From the NCBI GenBank assembly GCA_965661945.1, contig CBFIFP010000007.1, forward strand, positions 62,001-126,000: a stretch of 64,000 bases of DNA, read 5' to 3'. Position 1 is the first letter of the stretch. Every line of letters starts with the position of its first letter. The stretch is from JAJRPT01 sp965661945 (GTDB lineage: Bacteria > Bacteroidota > Ignavibacteria > Kapaibacteriales > UBA2268). The position numbers were made by a program, and so were the translations under genes. The notes beneath the pieces are model-generated. The model had not been told where the DNA came from, did no database searches, and saw nothing but the letters and a program-made list of their open reading frames with translations. Below, piece after piece: positions 41,715 through 50,685 of this stretch.

Positions 41715-43578
41715 ATTTTTTACGTTTTGTATCTCTTCTTTTAGGTTCTTTTATATATTTATTTAGATTTGGACTACCAGATTTACCTTGTTGTTGATGT
41801 TCTGCCATCTCTTGAGCTTGTTTCATTTTCTTTTGCATCCAAGATTCTTTTTTAGGCGAAGCTTTCATTTGCTCTAATGACAAAGTAGATTTAGAATACT
41901 TATTAATATATATTTGTTGGCTAATACCAATTAAATTAAAGACAAAATAATATAAGTTTAAACCTGAGGGAAAGTATGAAAACATTAAAGTAAACATAAC
42001 AGGCATCATATATATTAAACTTTTCTGACGAGGGTCAGTAACTGTTAGTTTTTGCTGGAAAAACATAGTAACACCCATTGCAAGAGCTAAACCAGATATA
42101 CTTTTTAATCCCATTAAAGAAAAGCCAAAATCTACTATTGTATCAGGAACTGATAAATCGTTTATCCAGAATGCAAAGTCAGATTGTCTTAAATTAATAT
42201 TAGTTCTGAATACAGTCCAGAGTGTATATAGGATTGGCATTTGCAGAAGCATAGGAAAACACCCACCCATCGGATTAACACCATAATCAGAATAAAGACT
42301 CATTATCTCTTTTTGTTGCTTTTGCATATCATCTTTATACTTTTCTCTTATTTTTGTCATCTGAGGTGAAAGCAGCTTCATTTTCTGTGATGAACGCATT
42401 TGAGGGGCAGTTAACGGATATAGCATTAATTTTAATATTATTGAGAATATTATTATTACTATACCCCAATTTGGTATAAATTTTTGTAAAAAAGTTAAAA
42501 ACTGAAATATTGCTTGACCTATATATCTAAATATCCACCAACCATAATTCATCATACCACCAAATCCGTATGATTCAATTATTTCTGAATCTAAAGGTCC
42601 TAAGAAAACTAAGAATGAATTTGTTTGAACTCCTCCATCATAAGGAACTCTAATCTGGAGGTCATAATGTTCTACCACACCTTCATTTTTTGTTTGTTCC
42701 TTAGTTCCGAATAAATCAACGGTACCGTCTTTCATTTCAGTTTTGATAGCAAGGGCGAAGTATTTAGTTTTAATCCCAGCGTAATCAAAGTTAGTACCTT
42801 TAACAGCTAATTTATTTTCTTCGTCTTCACTCGCATCTAATTCTCTTGGTTCATCATTGAAACTAGCAAGTGACAGAGCTTCGTTAGATTCATCTATAGT
42901 ATTATATTCTTGATACTTTAAACCATTTTCCCAAGAATAGTTGTAACCTCTTTTTGGGATAACATTATCTAAATTATGGAGTTTAATATCGGTTTCAAAG
43001 TGGTATTTATTACCATAAAAGACAAAATTCTTTTTTAAGGATTTATCGGAGTCGAAGTTTAAAGAGAAGTTAAATGATAATTTCTCATCTCCAGATATTT
43101 TATAATAATCTTTTTCAAGACCTTTTAACTCATAAAACAATTCTCTTGAGTCAATTCTTTTTCCGTCTTGTGAAATAAAGTTTAGATATAATTGTTTATC
43201 ATTTTCCCAGATTAATTGTGCTGGAGATTGATTCCATTGCTTATAATCTTTTAATTGCCATTTGATAAGTCCTGCACCTTTTGAGGAAATTTTAGCAATG
43301 TAGTAGTCAGCTTCGATAGTTATGATTCTTTCGTTACCAAAAGCAAAATTTGAAAAATATCTTCCAAATTTATTTTGAACGGTAACTGAATCATCTAATT
43401 TTTCTAAAACTTCTTCTTTAACTTCAGTAATTGTATCGTTATTTTTTAAACTATCTACTCTTTCATTGAAATTTTGAATATTTTTGGGATTATCTTCTTG
43501 AGTAGTACTCATCCAAATAGAATATCCAACTATAACAATACCAATTAATAAAATTGCAAGTAAATTATTTCTATCCAT
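41713..43578 (-). CDS. yidC: Membrane protein insertase YidC
   Basis: 621 residues. An N-terminal helix (NNLLAILLIGIVIVGYSIWM), a large periplasmic beta domain (to about 350) and the conserved insertase core: NWGIVIIIFSIILKLMLYPL, MRSSQKMKLLSPQMTKIREKY, NPMGGCFPMLLQMPILYTLW and two more C-terminal helices, with a basic tail. The periplasmic domain marks the Gram-negative type. Inserts membrane proteins alone or with Sec. Last gene of the rpmH-rnpA-yidD-yidC run, eight bases behind yidD. Confidence 0.95.
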   Translation of the reverse strand: MDRNNLLAILLIGIVIVGYSIWMSTTQEDNPKNIQNFNERVDSLKNNDTITEVKEEVLEKLDDSVTVQNKFGRYFSNFAFGNERIITIEADYYIAKISSKGAGLIKWQLKDYKQWNQSPAQLIWENDKQLYLNFISQDGKRIDSRELFYELKGLEKDYYKISGDEKLSFNFSLNFDSDKSLKKNFVFYGNKYHFETDIKLHNLDNVIPKRGYNYSWENGLKYQEYNTIDESNEALSLASFNDEPRELDASEDEENKLAVKGTNFDYAGIKTKYFALAIKTEMKDGTVDLFGTKEQTKNEGVVEHYDLQIRVPYDGGVQTNSFLVFLGPLDSEIIESYGFGGMMNYGWWIFRYIGQAIFQFLTFLQKFIPNWGIVIIIFSIILKLMLYPLTAPQMRSSQKMKLLSPQMTKIREKYKDDMQKQQKEIMSLYSDYGVNPMGGCFPMLLQMPILYTLWTVFRTNINLRQSDFAFWINDLSVPDTIVDFGFSLMGLKSISGLALAMGVTMFFQQKLTVTDPRQKSLIYMMPVMFTLMFSYFPSGLNLYYFVFNLIGISQQIYINKYSKSTLSLEQMKASPKKESWMQKKMKQAQEMAEHQQQGKSGSPNLNKYIKEPKRRDTKRKK

Positions 43579-43586
43579 TTTTAAAT

Positions 43587-43814
43587 TTATTTATTATTAA
43601 AATATTCTGGAACTGGGTCTAAACCGCCTTTTGATAAAGGATTACAGCGAACAATTCTTTTTCCTGCAAGCCAAGAACCTTTAATTGCACCAAATCTCTC
43701 TATAGACTCAACAGCGTACTGCGAACAAGTTGGATAAAATCTGCAAGAGGCCGGAAACAAAGGTGATATGAGTTTCTTATAAACTTTTATTATGGCTATT
43801 AGGATATGCTTCAT
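43587..43814 (-). CDS. yidD: Membrane protein insertion efficiency factor YidD
   Basis: 75 residues, amphipathic N-terminal helix then the family core LISPLFPASCRFYPTCSQYA and IVRCNPLSKGGLDPVP with three conserved cysteines. Overlaps the 3' end of rnpA by 38 bases in another frame, as is common for this pair, and lies directly before yidC, whose function it supports. Confidence 0.95.
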   Translation of the reverse strand: MKHILIAIIKVYKKLISPLFPASCRFYPTCSQYAVESIERFGAIKGSWLAGKRIVRCNPLSKGGLDPVPEYFNNK

Positions 43815-44184
43815 TTTGTTTTAAAATTGCTTTTTTAAGTAAGTCGCTTACCTCATTTTCAACGTCTGTTTGCTTTAAAAGCATTGGCTTATCCAAACCA
43901 ACCATCCAAATCAAAATTATAGTTTGAAAGTTATCGAGCAAATCAGATTTTATATTCAAGTTATAAATAGACTGCCTTAAAAGGCGTTTTACTCTGTTTC
44001 TAGAAACTGCTTTTTTAGATTTTTTTTTTGGAGTTGATACCCCAATTAATAAATCATTTGAATTACTTTCATCTAAAGTATAAGCAATTAATAAATTCGA
44101 GGTTCTTAGTTTATAAGAATTATCAAAGACTTTGTTAAAAATATTAAATCCTTTTAAAGATTTAATAGTTTTTAAATTGCTCAT
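43777..44184 (-). CDS. rnpA: Ribonuclease P protein component
   Basis: 135 residues. The RNR signature SRNRVKRLLRQSIY and the upstream GVSTPKKKSKKAV identify RnpA, which helps RNase P RNA mature tRNA 5' ends. N-terminal LKGFNIFNKVFDNSYKLRT also fits. It follows rpmH after a hairpin and overlaps yidD. Confidence 0.94.
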   Translation of the reverse strand: MSNLKTIKSLKGFNIFNKVFDNSYKLRTSNLLIAYTLDESNSNDLLIGVSTPKKKSKKAVSRNRVKRLLRQSIYNLNIKSDLLDNFQTIILIWMVGLDKPMLLKQTDVENEVSDLLKKAILKQNEAYPNSHNKSL

Positions 44185-44199
44185 AATTCAACCATAATT

Positions 44200-44225
44200 A
44201 AAAAAGGATAGAACATAGTCTATCC
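44200..44225 (-). terminator. Hairpin with T-run between rpmH and rnpA
   Basis: GGATAGA (44206-44212) pairs with TCTATCC (44219-44225) around a six-base loop; on the minus strand six T follow. It would partly stop transcription after rpmH, so L34 is made in excess over RnpA. Confidence 0.75.
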
Positions 44226-44231
44226 TATAAA

Positions 44232-44378
44232 TTATTTAGCGTCGCTTACTGTAAGTCTTTTTCTACCTTTTTTACGACGACGACTTAATACGTGTCTTCC
44301 GTTCTTAGTAGCCATTCTAGCTCTAAAACCATGTTTGTTTTTTCTTTTTCTATTACTTGGTTGAAAAGTTCTTTTCAT
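44232..44378 (-). CDS. rpmH: Ribosomal protein L34
   Basis: 48 residues: begins MKRTFQPSNRKRKNKHGF, then RARMATKNGRHVLSRRRKKG and the tail RKRLTVSDAK, a complete L34. First gene of the rpmH-rnpA-yidD-yidC run, with a consensus promoter about 40 bases upstream. dnaA is not next to it and no DnaA boxes are visible in the short upstream gap. Confidence 0.96.
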   Translation of the reverse strand: MKRTFQPSNRKRKNKHGFRARMATKNGRHVLSRRRKKGRKRLTVSDAK

Positions 44379-44417
44379 CTTCTTTACCTAAAATTTATTT
44401 TAATTTTTTTAGAACTA

Positions 44418-44449
44418 CAAAATTAAGTGTATTTTATTTAATTTCCAAA
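44418..44449 (-). promoter_or_regulatory. Bacteroidota-type promoter of rpmH
   Basis: On the minus strand: TTTG (44449-44446), 20-base spacer, TAATTTTG (44425-44418). Start of transcription expected near 44411, giving a leader of about 33 bases. Same -7 box and spacer as the str promoter. Confidence 0.75.
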
Positions 44450-44453
44450 TAAA

Positions 44454-45227
44454 TTAATTTTTTAAAAATTCGTTTACATAAATTATCTTAAATTCATTAC
44501 CATCAAAACTTCCAAAGGTTGGATTTAAAAGCCACTCTCCGAGGTTTATATATATGCCATTGTTATGTTTAGAGATTTCTGCCTTATGACGATGACCCAT
44601 AATAACATAGTCATAACCTTGGTCAATTTTTTTGAAAGCAAAATCTCTCATTCCATCTCCTTCACCATAATCTTTGCTATCGCTATGAACTCGTGATTTT
44701 TTTGAACTTAGTTTAGCTAGTTTTATTCCTAAATCTGGATGTATAATTCTAAATAACATATTAGAAAACCTACTTCTTAAGATATATTTGAGTATTTTAT
44801 ACCCTAAATCATTTTTACTTTTTCCATCTCCATGGGACAAAAATATTTTTTTATTGTTTATTAATAAGTCAACATCATCTCTAATGATATCAATGTTAAA
44901 TTCACTCAGGAAAAAATCTTTATGCCCAAAATCATGATTACCCATTATGTATTTTATATCTATTCCACTTTTTGAAAGTTCATAAATTTTATTTAAAGTT
45001 CTGTAAAAAAAAGCAGGAATAACTTCTTTGTATTCAAACCAATAATCAAATATATCTCCAACAAGATATATAACTTTTGCGTCAGTTTGAATTTTATCTA
45101 AACATTGTAAAAGTAAATCTTCTCTTTCTTTATCGAGCTTTCTGTCTAATAGACCTAAGTGTACGTCTGAAATAAAATAATACAAGTTGTTAATAATTTT
45201 TGTAAATTGTGAAAAATTTATTACCAA
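44454..45227 (-). CDS. lpxH: LpxH-like UDP-2,3-diacylglucosamine diphosphatase
   Basis: 257 residues from a TTG; a later TTG at 45185 gives MYYFISDVHLG, closer to the family start, and leaves room for divergent promoters. Metallophosphoesterase motifs are complete: SDVHLG, VGDIFDYW, MGNHDF, LSHGDG and MGHRHKAE, in LpxH order, with the internal FRIIHPDLGIKLA and YINLGEWL. Hydrolyses UDP-2,3-diacylglucosamine to lipid X in lipid A synthesis at the inner membrane. Divergent from the next lipoprotein gene. Confidence 0.85.
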   Translation of the reverse strand: MVINFSQFTKIINNLYYFISDVHLGLLDRKLDKEREDLLLQCLDKIQTDAKVIYLVGDIFDYWFEYKEVIPAFFYRTLNKIYELSKSGIDIKYIMGNHDFGHKDFFLSEFNIDIIRDDVDLLINNKKIFLSHGDGKSKNDLGYKILKYILRSRFSNMLFRIIHPDLGIKLAKLSSKKSRVHSDSKDYGEGDGMRDFAFKKIDQGYDYVIMGHRHKAEISKHNNGIYINLGEWLLNPTFGSFDGNEFKIIYVNEFLKN

Positions 45228-45248
45228 ATTAAAAAAAATAGTTTAATA

Positions 45249-45851
45249 ATGATTAAATTTTTATTAGTTATTTTAGTGTTGATTACTGGATGTATAGGAA
45301 TTCCAACAGATTATCCAGAGAATGAATATTACGCTATCAGTAGAAAAAACCAAGAATACACCCGAGCTAACAAGTTTCCTTACTCTATTTATATGGAACA
45401 AATAAATATGTCTTCGGAGTATGATGATATTTTTATAAAGTATGTGAATGCTAACTATGAAGTTGAAAAATATCATTACCACAGATGGATTTCAACTCCT
45501 TCAGATATGATTGAAAATTATTTTACTACATTAATAATTAAATCTGAAATATTTTCGAATGGTGTTTATATAAAAACTAAAAGAACTTTACCTGATTTTG
45601 TTTTAAATATTGATGTTATACAATTTGATGCTTACTCAGAAAATGTTGAAGTTTTAATAAACTTTAATCTTATTAAATATCAGGAACAAGATAATACTAA
45701 TGCTACATTATTTCAACAATCTTATTTAAAATCAATAGAAAGAGATGACAAAAGTAAAGCGTCATCTATACCAAAGGCATTTAACGAAGCATTAAACCAA
45801 ATTAGTATTGAATTTTTGAAGGATCTTATTGTAAAACTAGAAAATGATTAA
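45249..45851 (+). CDS. Lipoprotein resembling ABC transport auxiliary component (PqiC/MlaE-associated type)
   Basis: 200 residues with a lipoprotein signal (MIKFLLVILVLITGC, Cys15). The run YVNANYEVEKYHYHRWISTP followed by SDMIENYFTTLIIKSEIF, then LPDFVLNIDVIQFDAY, resembles the ABC-type transport auxiliary lipoprotein family (rWa.pP...l...l..s..F, then a beta strand with Fd). That family works with Mce/MlaE-type phospholipid transporters. No such transporter is adjacent, so the call rests on pattern. The last eight bases overlap birA. Confidence 0.55.
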   Translation: MIKFLLVILVLITGCIGIPTDYPENEYYAISRKNQEYTRANKFPYSIYMEQINMSSEYDDIFIKYVNANYEVEKYHYHRWISTPSDMIENYFTTLIIKSEIFSNGVYIKTKRTLPDFVLNIDVIQFDAYSENVEVLINFNLIKYQEQDNTNATLFQQSYLKSIERDDKSKASSIPKAFNEALNQISIEFLKDLIVKLEND

Positions 45852-46569
45852 TAGATTTCACTTTAAGGAGATTTCTTCTACTAACGATTATGCAAAAGAG
45901 TTAATTAAAGATAATACTTATGTTGCTATTACTGCGGATTTTCAATCTGATGGTAGAGGAAGAAATAGTAAAATATGGTTAGGGAATTATGCAGAAAATA
46001 TATATTTTTCTTTAGGGATTAATCATAAATTAATAGATGCATTTAAAGTGCCTTCTATTTATCAAGCTCTTGGTTGTTTAGCTGTTTATTATGTTTTAGA
46101 AGAATTATTGCCCAATGAGTATATTAAAATTAAATATCCAAATGACATTTATGTATTAGATACTACTTTTAAGAAAATTAGTGGAATTTTGGTAGAACAT
46201 TCAAGTTCGGGTAAAAAAGCTGATTTTACAATCATTGGAATTGGATTAAACGTAAAACAAACCATTTTTGATTCTGAAATTAATCATAATGCTACATCTC
46301 TTTATAAAATTGGGATAGTGCCACCCTTAGAAAAAATCTATGAATTGCTGATTTTGAGTTTTGAAAGTCTTCTTAAAGTTAGTGAAAATGAAATATTTAA
46401 AAATTGGTATGAAAAACTTAATATTAAAAATAAAGCAATTTTGGTTTCTGGAGATTTAAACAATTGGAAATTCCAATCCATTAACAGCGATTGCAGTCTA
46501 AACTTGATAAATAATAAGAGTGAATTAAAAAGAATTGATAACGGAGATACCATAAGATATGAATTATAA
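45844..46569 (+). CDS. birA: Biotin-protein ligase (monofunctional BirA)
   Basis: 241 residues. Attaches biotin to carboxylase subunits such as AccB. Motifs ISSTNDYAKELI, the loop DGRGRNSKIW (biotinyl-AMP binding GRGR), IKIKYPNDIYV (KWPND) and KISGILVEHSS with IGIGLNV are present. There is no N-terminal helix-turn-helix, so it is unlikely to be a repressor. Overlaps both the lipoprotein gene and coaX. Confidence 0.92.
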   Translation: MINRFHFKEISSTNDYAKELIKDNTYVAITADFQSDGRGRNSKIWLGNYAENIYFSLGINHKLIDAFKVPSIYQALGCLAVYYVLEELLPNEYIKIKYPNDIYVLDTTFKKISGILVEHSSSGKKADFTIIGIGLNVKQTIFDSEINHNATSLYKIGIVPPLEKIYELLILSFESLLKVSENEIFKNWYEKLNIKNKAILVSGDLNNWKFQSINSDCSLNLINNKSELKRIDNGDTIRYEL

Positions 46570-47317
46570 CCTTTATGAAAGCCAGGGAATAATTATTTTT
46601 GAATTTGGTAATTCAAGATTAAAAATTGTTGCAGATGATGAATTGTTTTCAATAGACTATTCATTTTTAAATAATAATGATACTAATATTATTTTGAATC
46701 AAGTTAATTCAATATTAAATAAATTAGAATATAAAAAAATCTATTATTCAACTGTAAATACAGTTTTAAGCAACTTTATTTCTTCACAAATAGAGATGGA
46801 AGATATTAATTACTTAATAGATGACTTAATAATTGATTTTTCTGAAATTAAAGGTATTGGAATAGATAGAAAGCTCGGTTTGATTGCAGCCAACAAACTT
46901 TGTGGAAAAAATATACTAACAATTGATTGTGGAACTGCCCAAACATATAACTTAGCTATTAAAAATAAATGCGAAGGGGGTTATATTACTCCTGGATTAA
47001 AAACAAGAATTTCTTCTATCTTTTCAAAAACCAATATAAAAGAAATAAAATCAAATGAATTTAATCTGGCAATTGGTAAAAATACAAAAGAAGCTATTTA
47101 TAATGGCGTACTAATTGGAATAATAGAAGAAATAAAGGGTATTATAATAAATTTAAAATCCTTTTATCCGGTTGATATTAAATGTATTATTACTGGTGGT
47201 AATAGTAATATAATTTTTAATGCTTTGAATAAAAATGATTTTTCTTTAATTTTGCGTAATAATTTAGTAACTGACGGGATAAAAGTACTTTTATCTAATA
47301 AATATGATAAACAATAA
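46559..47317 (+). CDS. coaX: Type III pantothenate kinase CoaX
   Basis: 252 residues; first step of coenzyme A synthesis. ASKHA-fold motifs: N-terminal FEFGNSRLKI (phosphate 1, normally DxGNTxxK), GIGIDRKLGLIAANKL, IDCGTAQTYNL (phosphate 2) and EGGYITPGLKTR. The first Asp is replaced by Glu (EFGNS), which is unusual. Overlaps birA by 11 bases and the next gene by 14; birA-coaX pairing is common in bacteria. Confidence 0.88.
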   Translation: MNYNLYESQGIIIFEFGNSRLKIVADDELFSIDYSFLNNNDTNIILNQVNSILNKLEYKKIYYSTVNTVLSNFISSQIEMEDINYLIDDLIIDFSEIKGIGIDRKLGLIAANKLCGKNILTIDCGTAQTYNLAIKNKCEGGYITPGLKTRISSIFSKTNIKEIKSNEFNLAIGKNTKEAIYNGVLIGIIEEIKGIIINLKSFYPVDIKCIITGGNSNIIFNALNKNDFSLILRNNLVTDGIKVLLSNKYDKQ

Positions 47318-48050
47318 AAAAGTTGTTGTTGTTCTTCCAGCTTATAATGCTGAAAAAACTCTTGAAATTACATATAACGAAATACCATTTGATATAGTTG
47401 ATGAAGTTATATTGGTTGATGACGCATCCAGAGATAATACCTCCCAATTGGCAAATAAACTTGGTGTTAATCATGTAATAAGACACGAGAGTAACAAAGG
47501 TTATGGTGGAAATCAAAAGAGTTGTTATAATAAGTCTTTAGAGATAAATGCAGATATTGTTATAATGGTTCACCCTGATTATCAATACACACCAAAACTT
47601 ATTGCTTCTATGGCTTATTTAATTGCAAATGAAGTGTATGAGGTCGTTTTAGGTTCGAGAATATTGGGTAAAGGTGCCTTAAAAGGTGGTATGCCATATT
47701 ATAAATATGTTGCAAATAGATTTTTAACTTTATCTCAAAATATCTTAATAGGTCAAAAGCTTTCAGAATATCATACTGGATATCGAGCATTTTCTAAAAA
47801 AGTTTTGAAAGATATTAACTTTAATGCTAACTCTGATGATTTTGTTTTTGATAACCAAATGTTGTCCCAAATCTTTTGGGCTGGCTATGAGATTGCTGAA
47901 ATTACATGTCCTACAAAATATTTTGAAGAGGCATCATCAATTAATATTCCAAGAAGTATAAAATACGGATTTGGAGTTTTAGGAGTTAGTTTTAGACATT
48001 TTCTTCAAAGAATTGGATTCCCTAAATCAAAGATTTATAAGAAATCTTAA
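47304..48050 (+). CDS. GT2 glycosyltransferase, polyprenyl-phosphate (DPM1-like) type
   Basis: 248 residues, soluble GT2 domain: VVVLPAYNAEKTLEITY, ILVDDASRDNTSQLA, ESNKGYGGNQKSCYNKSL, MVHPDYQY (in the place of the DxD) and EYHTGYRAFSKKVLKDI. The sequence fits dolichyl/undecaprenyl-phosphate sugar transferases such as DPM1 and its bacterial relatives, which charge a lipid carrier with one sugar. Overlaps coaX by 14 bases, so it is part of the coupled run from 45249. Confidence 0.82.
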   Translation: MINNKKVVVVLPAYNAEKTLEITYNEIPFDIVDEVILVDDASRDNTSQLANKLGVNHVIRHESNKGYGGNQKSCYNKSLEINADIVIMVHPDYQYTPKLIASMAYLIANEVYEVVLGSRILGKGALKGGMPYYKYVANRFLTLSQNILIGQKLSEYHTGYRAFSKKVLKDINFNANSDDFVFDNQMLSQIFWAGYEIAEITCPTKYFEEASSINIPRSIKYGFGVLGVSFRHFLQRIGFPKSKIYKKS

Positions 48051-48100
48051 ATAAATAATAAAAAATCATTTATAGTATTGTTTGCAAAATAGTTGTGATA

Positions 48101-49573
48101 TTATTTGTGTAATTTTACTATTCCATTAAAAGTTGTAACTCCAAGTAAATCGTTATTGTCTTTTAATATTTTATTTATATAAAATCTTCCTTCAGGGTTT
48201 TCTCCATATTGTTCATTAATATTAACCCATGTGGTTCCACCATCATCAGAGAAATATCTAATACCGTTTGAATTTGTTACGAGTATCCTTCCATTATTTA
48301 AACTTGCAGAAACATACATAGCTCCGAATTGTTTATCCTGCCAAGTCTTTCCAAAATCATTTGAAAACGATATGTAATAATCAAGCGGATTATATGCAAC
48401 TAATATATTGTCTTCAACAAAAAATCTGTTTTTTTGAAATCTGTTCTTATAAAGTGAATCATTCAATACATTCCAAGTTTCTGAAAAATCATCTGAAGTA
48501 TAAATTCCAGTTAAATTTGTTAATAAGTAAAGTTTTTCATTATCATATACATTTTTAATATTCGAAGAAGGAACTGGAATAATATAATCTTCAAACCCAG
48601 TGTCTGTTAATTTATAAATACCAGTAGATAATCCAGCTTGAGAAAAGAAAATTTCGTCTCCTACTTTTTGCAAAACTAAAATGGGATTACTTGAGTTACT
48701 TTTATATACACTTTCCCAATTCTCACCTAAATTTGTACTTTTAAATATCTCACCAAATTTTGTTCCTACATATAGATTATTACCATTTCGTTCAAATTTA
48801 ATAATTTCTTGAAATGGTACATTTAAATTTGACTTTACCCAGTTTAACCCAAAATCTGAAGAAATATAGAGACCTTTGTTTGTTCCAATAAAACAAAAAT
48901 CTTTATACATTTTAACAACATTATTTAAACTACTATCTAAGCCAATTCCATTTACTCTTAGCTCAAAAGTTTTTCCAGCGTCGAATGAAAAATAAATTCC
49001 ATAATTTCTAAAACCAGATGGTTTAAATTTATTATCTATCCCAATATCAGATAACATAATTGTATCACCAATTGTTTCTAAATGCCTCATATAACTTAAT
49101 CTATAATCTTCAATATTAATTGTATCCCAATTTTGACCATAATCAGTAGATTTTAATAATCCTGCAGAGGCTAATAGATAGTAGTTATTATTTGCAATAT
49201 TAAAATTATGACTAGAAGTTGTACTTGAATTTTCTAGTATAGTTTCCCAATTTCTTCCTTTATCAATACTTTTGTATAAACCTCCTAAATATTTTTTATA
49301 TAATCCAGAATAAGTAATAAAAAGAGTATCTTCATATCCATAAAATCTATTCATTAGCCCAATAGAATCTAAACCAGAAGCATTTATTTTTTCCCAATTG
49401 TTACCTTTGTTTATGCTTGTATAAAATTCTATCCCTTTTGAAAACATGTAGTAATCCCCATTAGTATAAATATTATTTATACTGATTATTCCATTTGGAG
49501 TATTTTTAGGTTCCCATTTTGCTTTAAGTTGAAAACAAGAAAATAATAATATTAAAACAATTAATTTTTTCAT
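48101..49573 (-). CDS. BNR/Asp-box repeat protein lacking a T9SS sorting domain, cassette 3
   Basis: 490 residues with signal peptide MKKLIVLILLFSCFQLKA. Paralogue of the proteins at 16740 and 20123: same beginning (KWEPKNTPNG against QWQEFETPNG) and many Asp-box units (SIDKGRNWETI, STDYGQNWDTI, SSDFGLNWVKS, STNLGENWESV, SNDFGKTWQDK, SDDGGTTWVNI). It ends at GVTTFNGIVKLHK, the point where the paralogues go on to linker and sorting domain; nothing like that domain follows in the 50 bases to the next gene. It would be exported to the periplasm but not through T9SS. Confidence 0.82.
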   Translation of the reverse strand: MKKLIVLILLFSCFQLKAKWEPKNTPNGIISINNIYTNGDYYMFSKGIEFYTSINKGNNWEKINASGLDSIGLMNRFYGYEDTLFITYSGLYKKYLGGLYKSIDKGRNWETILENSSTTSSHNFNIANNNYYLLASAGLLKSTDYGQNWDTINIEDYRLSYMRHLETIGDTIMLSDIGIDNKFKPSGFRNYGIYFSFDAGKTFELRVNGIGLDSSLNNVVKMYKDFCFIGTNKGLYISSDFGLNWVKSNLNVPFQEIIKFERNGNNLYVGTKFGEIFKSTNLGENWESVYKSNSSNPILVLQKVGDEIFFSQAGLSTGIYKLTDTGFEDYIIPVPSSNIKNVYDNEKLYLLTNLTGIYTSDDFSETWNVLNDSLYKNRFQKNRFFVEDNILVAYNPLDYYISFSNDFGKTWQDKQFGAMYVSASLNNGRILVTNSNGIRYFSDDGGTTWVNINEQYGENPEGRFYINKILKDNNDLLGVTTFNGIVKLHK

Positions 49574-49606
49574 TTTTATATTCTATTTTTAATTAAAAAA
49601 ATAAAT

Positions 49607-49630
49607 TGAACCTGCTTTACAACAGGTTCA
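49607..49630 (-). terminator. Intercistronic hairpin, cassette 3
   Basis: TGAACCTG and CAGGTTCA pair perfectly around an eight-base loop; on the minus strand ATTTATTTTTTT follows. Lies between the Cys-rich gene and the BNR gene, at the same place as unrelated hairpins in cassettes 1 and 2. Confidence 0.65.
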
Positions 49631-49640
49631 TTAAAACTTA

Positions 49641-50303
49641 TTACGGATGACATTCCGTTATTCGCATAAAACATTCTCCAAAATTATGATATCCATATAA
49701 TGGACATTCTTTCCATGGTATTTCAGAAAGTTCGGGCATTATTTCAGCAGATACCACTTCGCTTATAAACTCTGGTGGATTCAAATCAGTTCTCAAACAA
49801 TACCTTATTTTTACCTCGCAATATCTATCTCTATAACATGGTTCAACTGCATCTACTATAACTGTATCTCCTTGGTAGTACACATAATCTTTAAATTCGA
49901 AATAGCAAAAATAATTGTCAACTGTTACAATCAATGTATCAACTTCAGTTTCTGGTGGTTCAGGTTTGCAAGGTGGAGCTGTTGTCCAAGTACAGAGGTA
50001 AGTAAAAATGAAATGTGCACTTGAAACATGCTGATATATATAATCAATAACTTCATCAGAAATTCCACAATTAGGATTATCTGGATGTGCTCTAATTCTC
50101 CAAGGATGTAAATCTATTTCACCTGGATGAGTGGGAACACATTTTACACAAATTTCTACAAGATAATCACACCCATTCCCACCTGGAACAGTATGTGTAA
50201 CCATTGTAAATCCACTAGGACAAGTGTATTGTCCTTTACTTTCAACATTTGACATAACCAATAATGTGAAAGTAACTAAAAAACCTAAAAAAACTCTTTT
50301 CAT
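49641..50303 (-). CDS. Small secreted Cys-rich protein, cassette 3
   Basis: 220 residues with signal peptide MKRVFLGFLVTFTLLVMSN, then VESKGQYTCPSGFTMVTH, GCDYLVEICVKCVPTHPGE, YLCTWTTAPPC, PCYRDRYCEVKIRYC and further C-terminal cysteines. The framework is shared with the proteins at 16037 and 19443, and NVESKG after the signal is identical to cassette 1. No lipobox or T9SS domain. Function unknown; disulfide-rich exported protein encoded before a BNR-repeat protein in each cassette. Confidence 0.8.
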   Translation of the reverse strand: MKRVFLGFLVTFTLLVMSNVESKGQYTCPSGFTMVTHTVPGGNGCDYLVEICVKCVPTHPGEIDLHPWRIRAHPDNPNCGISDEVIDYIYQHVSSAHFIFTYLCTWTTAPPCKPEPPETEVDTLIVTVDNYFCYFEFKDYVYYQGDTVIVDAVEPCYRDRYCEVKIRYCLRTDLNPPEFISEVVSAEIMPELSEIPWKECPLYGYHNFGECFMRITECHP

Positions 50304-50685
50304 AATTTAACCTTTTGATTTCGATTTAAGAATATTTAATTAAATTTCCCCCAAAAATTTTCTTTATGCTTTAAGAAATTAAATAAATATTTTAACGCCG
50401 AAATTTCTGTTTTTTAAATTATAAATGTCCCACGTTGATAGATTTGTTTGTATGATTTTATAGTTATTTTCTTTGTTTTCTGATGTATTTTCACAAGTTA
50501 GATTGGTTGCGACACACAAATATATCGTTATTTATATATATATATATATAAGAATTTAGGGCGATATATTGAATTTGTGTTTGCATTTTAACGTCGCATT
50601 TTTTCTAAAAGTTTTTTTGTTTTTGAATCTTTAAGAGTACAATATAATTCAAATTATTTATTTATACAAATTTTTTTTATCTTCA
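50304..50685 (-). repeat. Conserved cassette leader, copy 3 (inverted)
   Basis: On the minus strand this aligns with 15597-16036 and 19013-19442 from the A-rich part through the dyad and TA tract ((TA)9 at 50533-50550) to the start codon, but is more diverged. It keeps AAAAATGCGACGTTAAAATG, the ATATATCG arm, the CGATATATTTGTG arm and TAAAGCATAAAG. Confidence 0.8.
50517..50524 (-). promoter_or_regulatory. -7-like box TATATTTG in leader copy 3
   Basis: Read on the minus strand, next to the TA tract as in the other copies. Putative; no -33 element recognised. Confidence 0.45.

Noticed and set aside
44379..44453. Replication origin next to rpmH
   Set aside because: Only 75 bases, no DnaA boxes and no dnaA or dnaN nearby.
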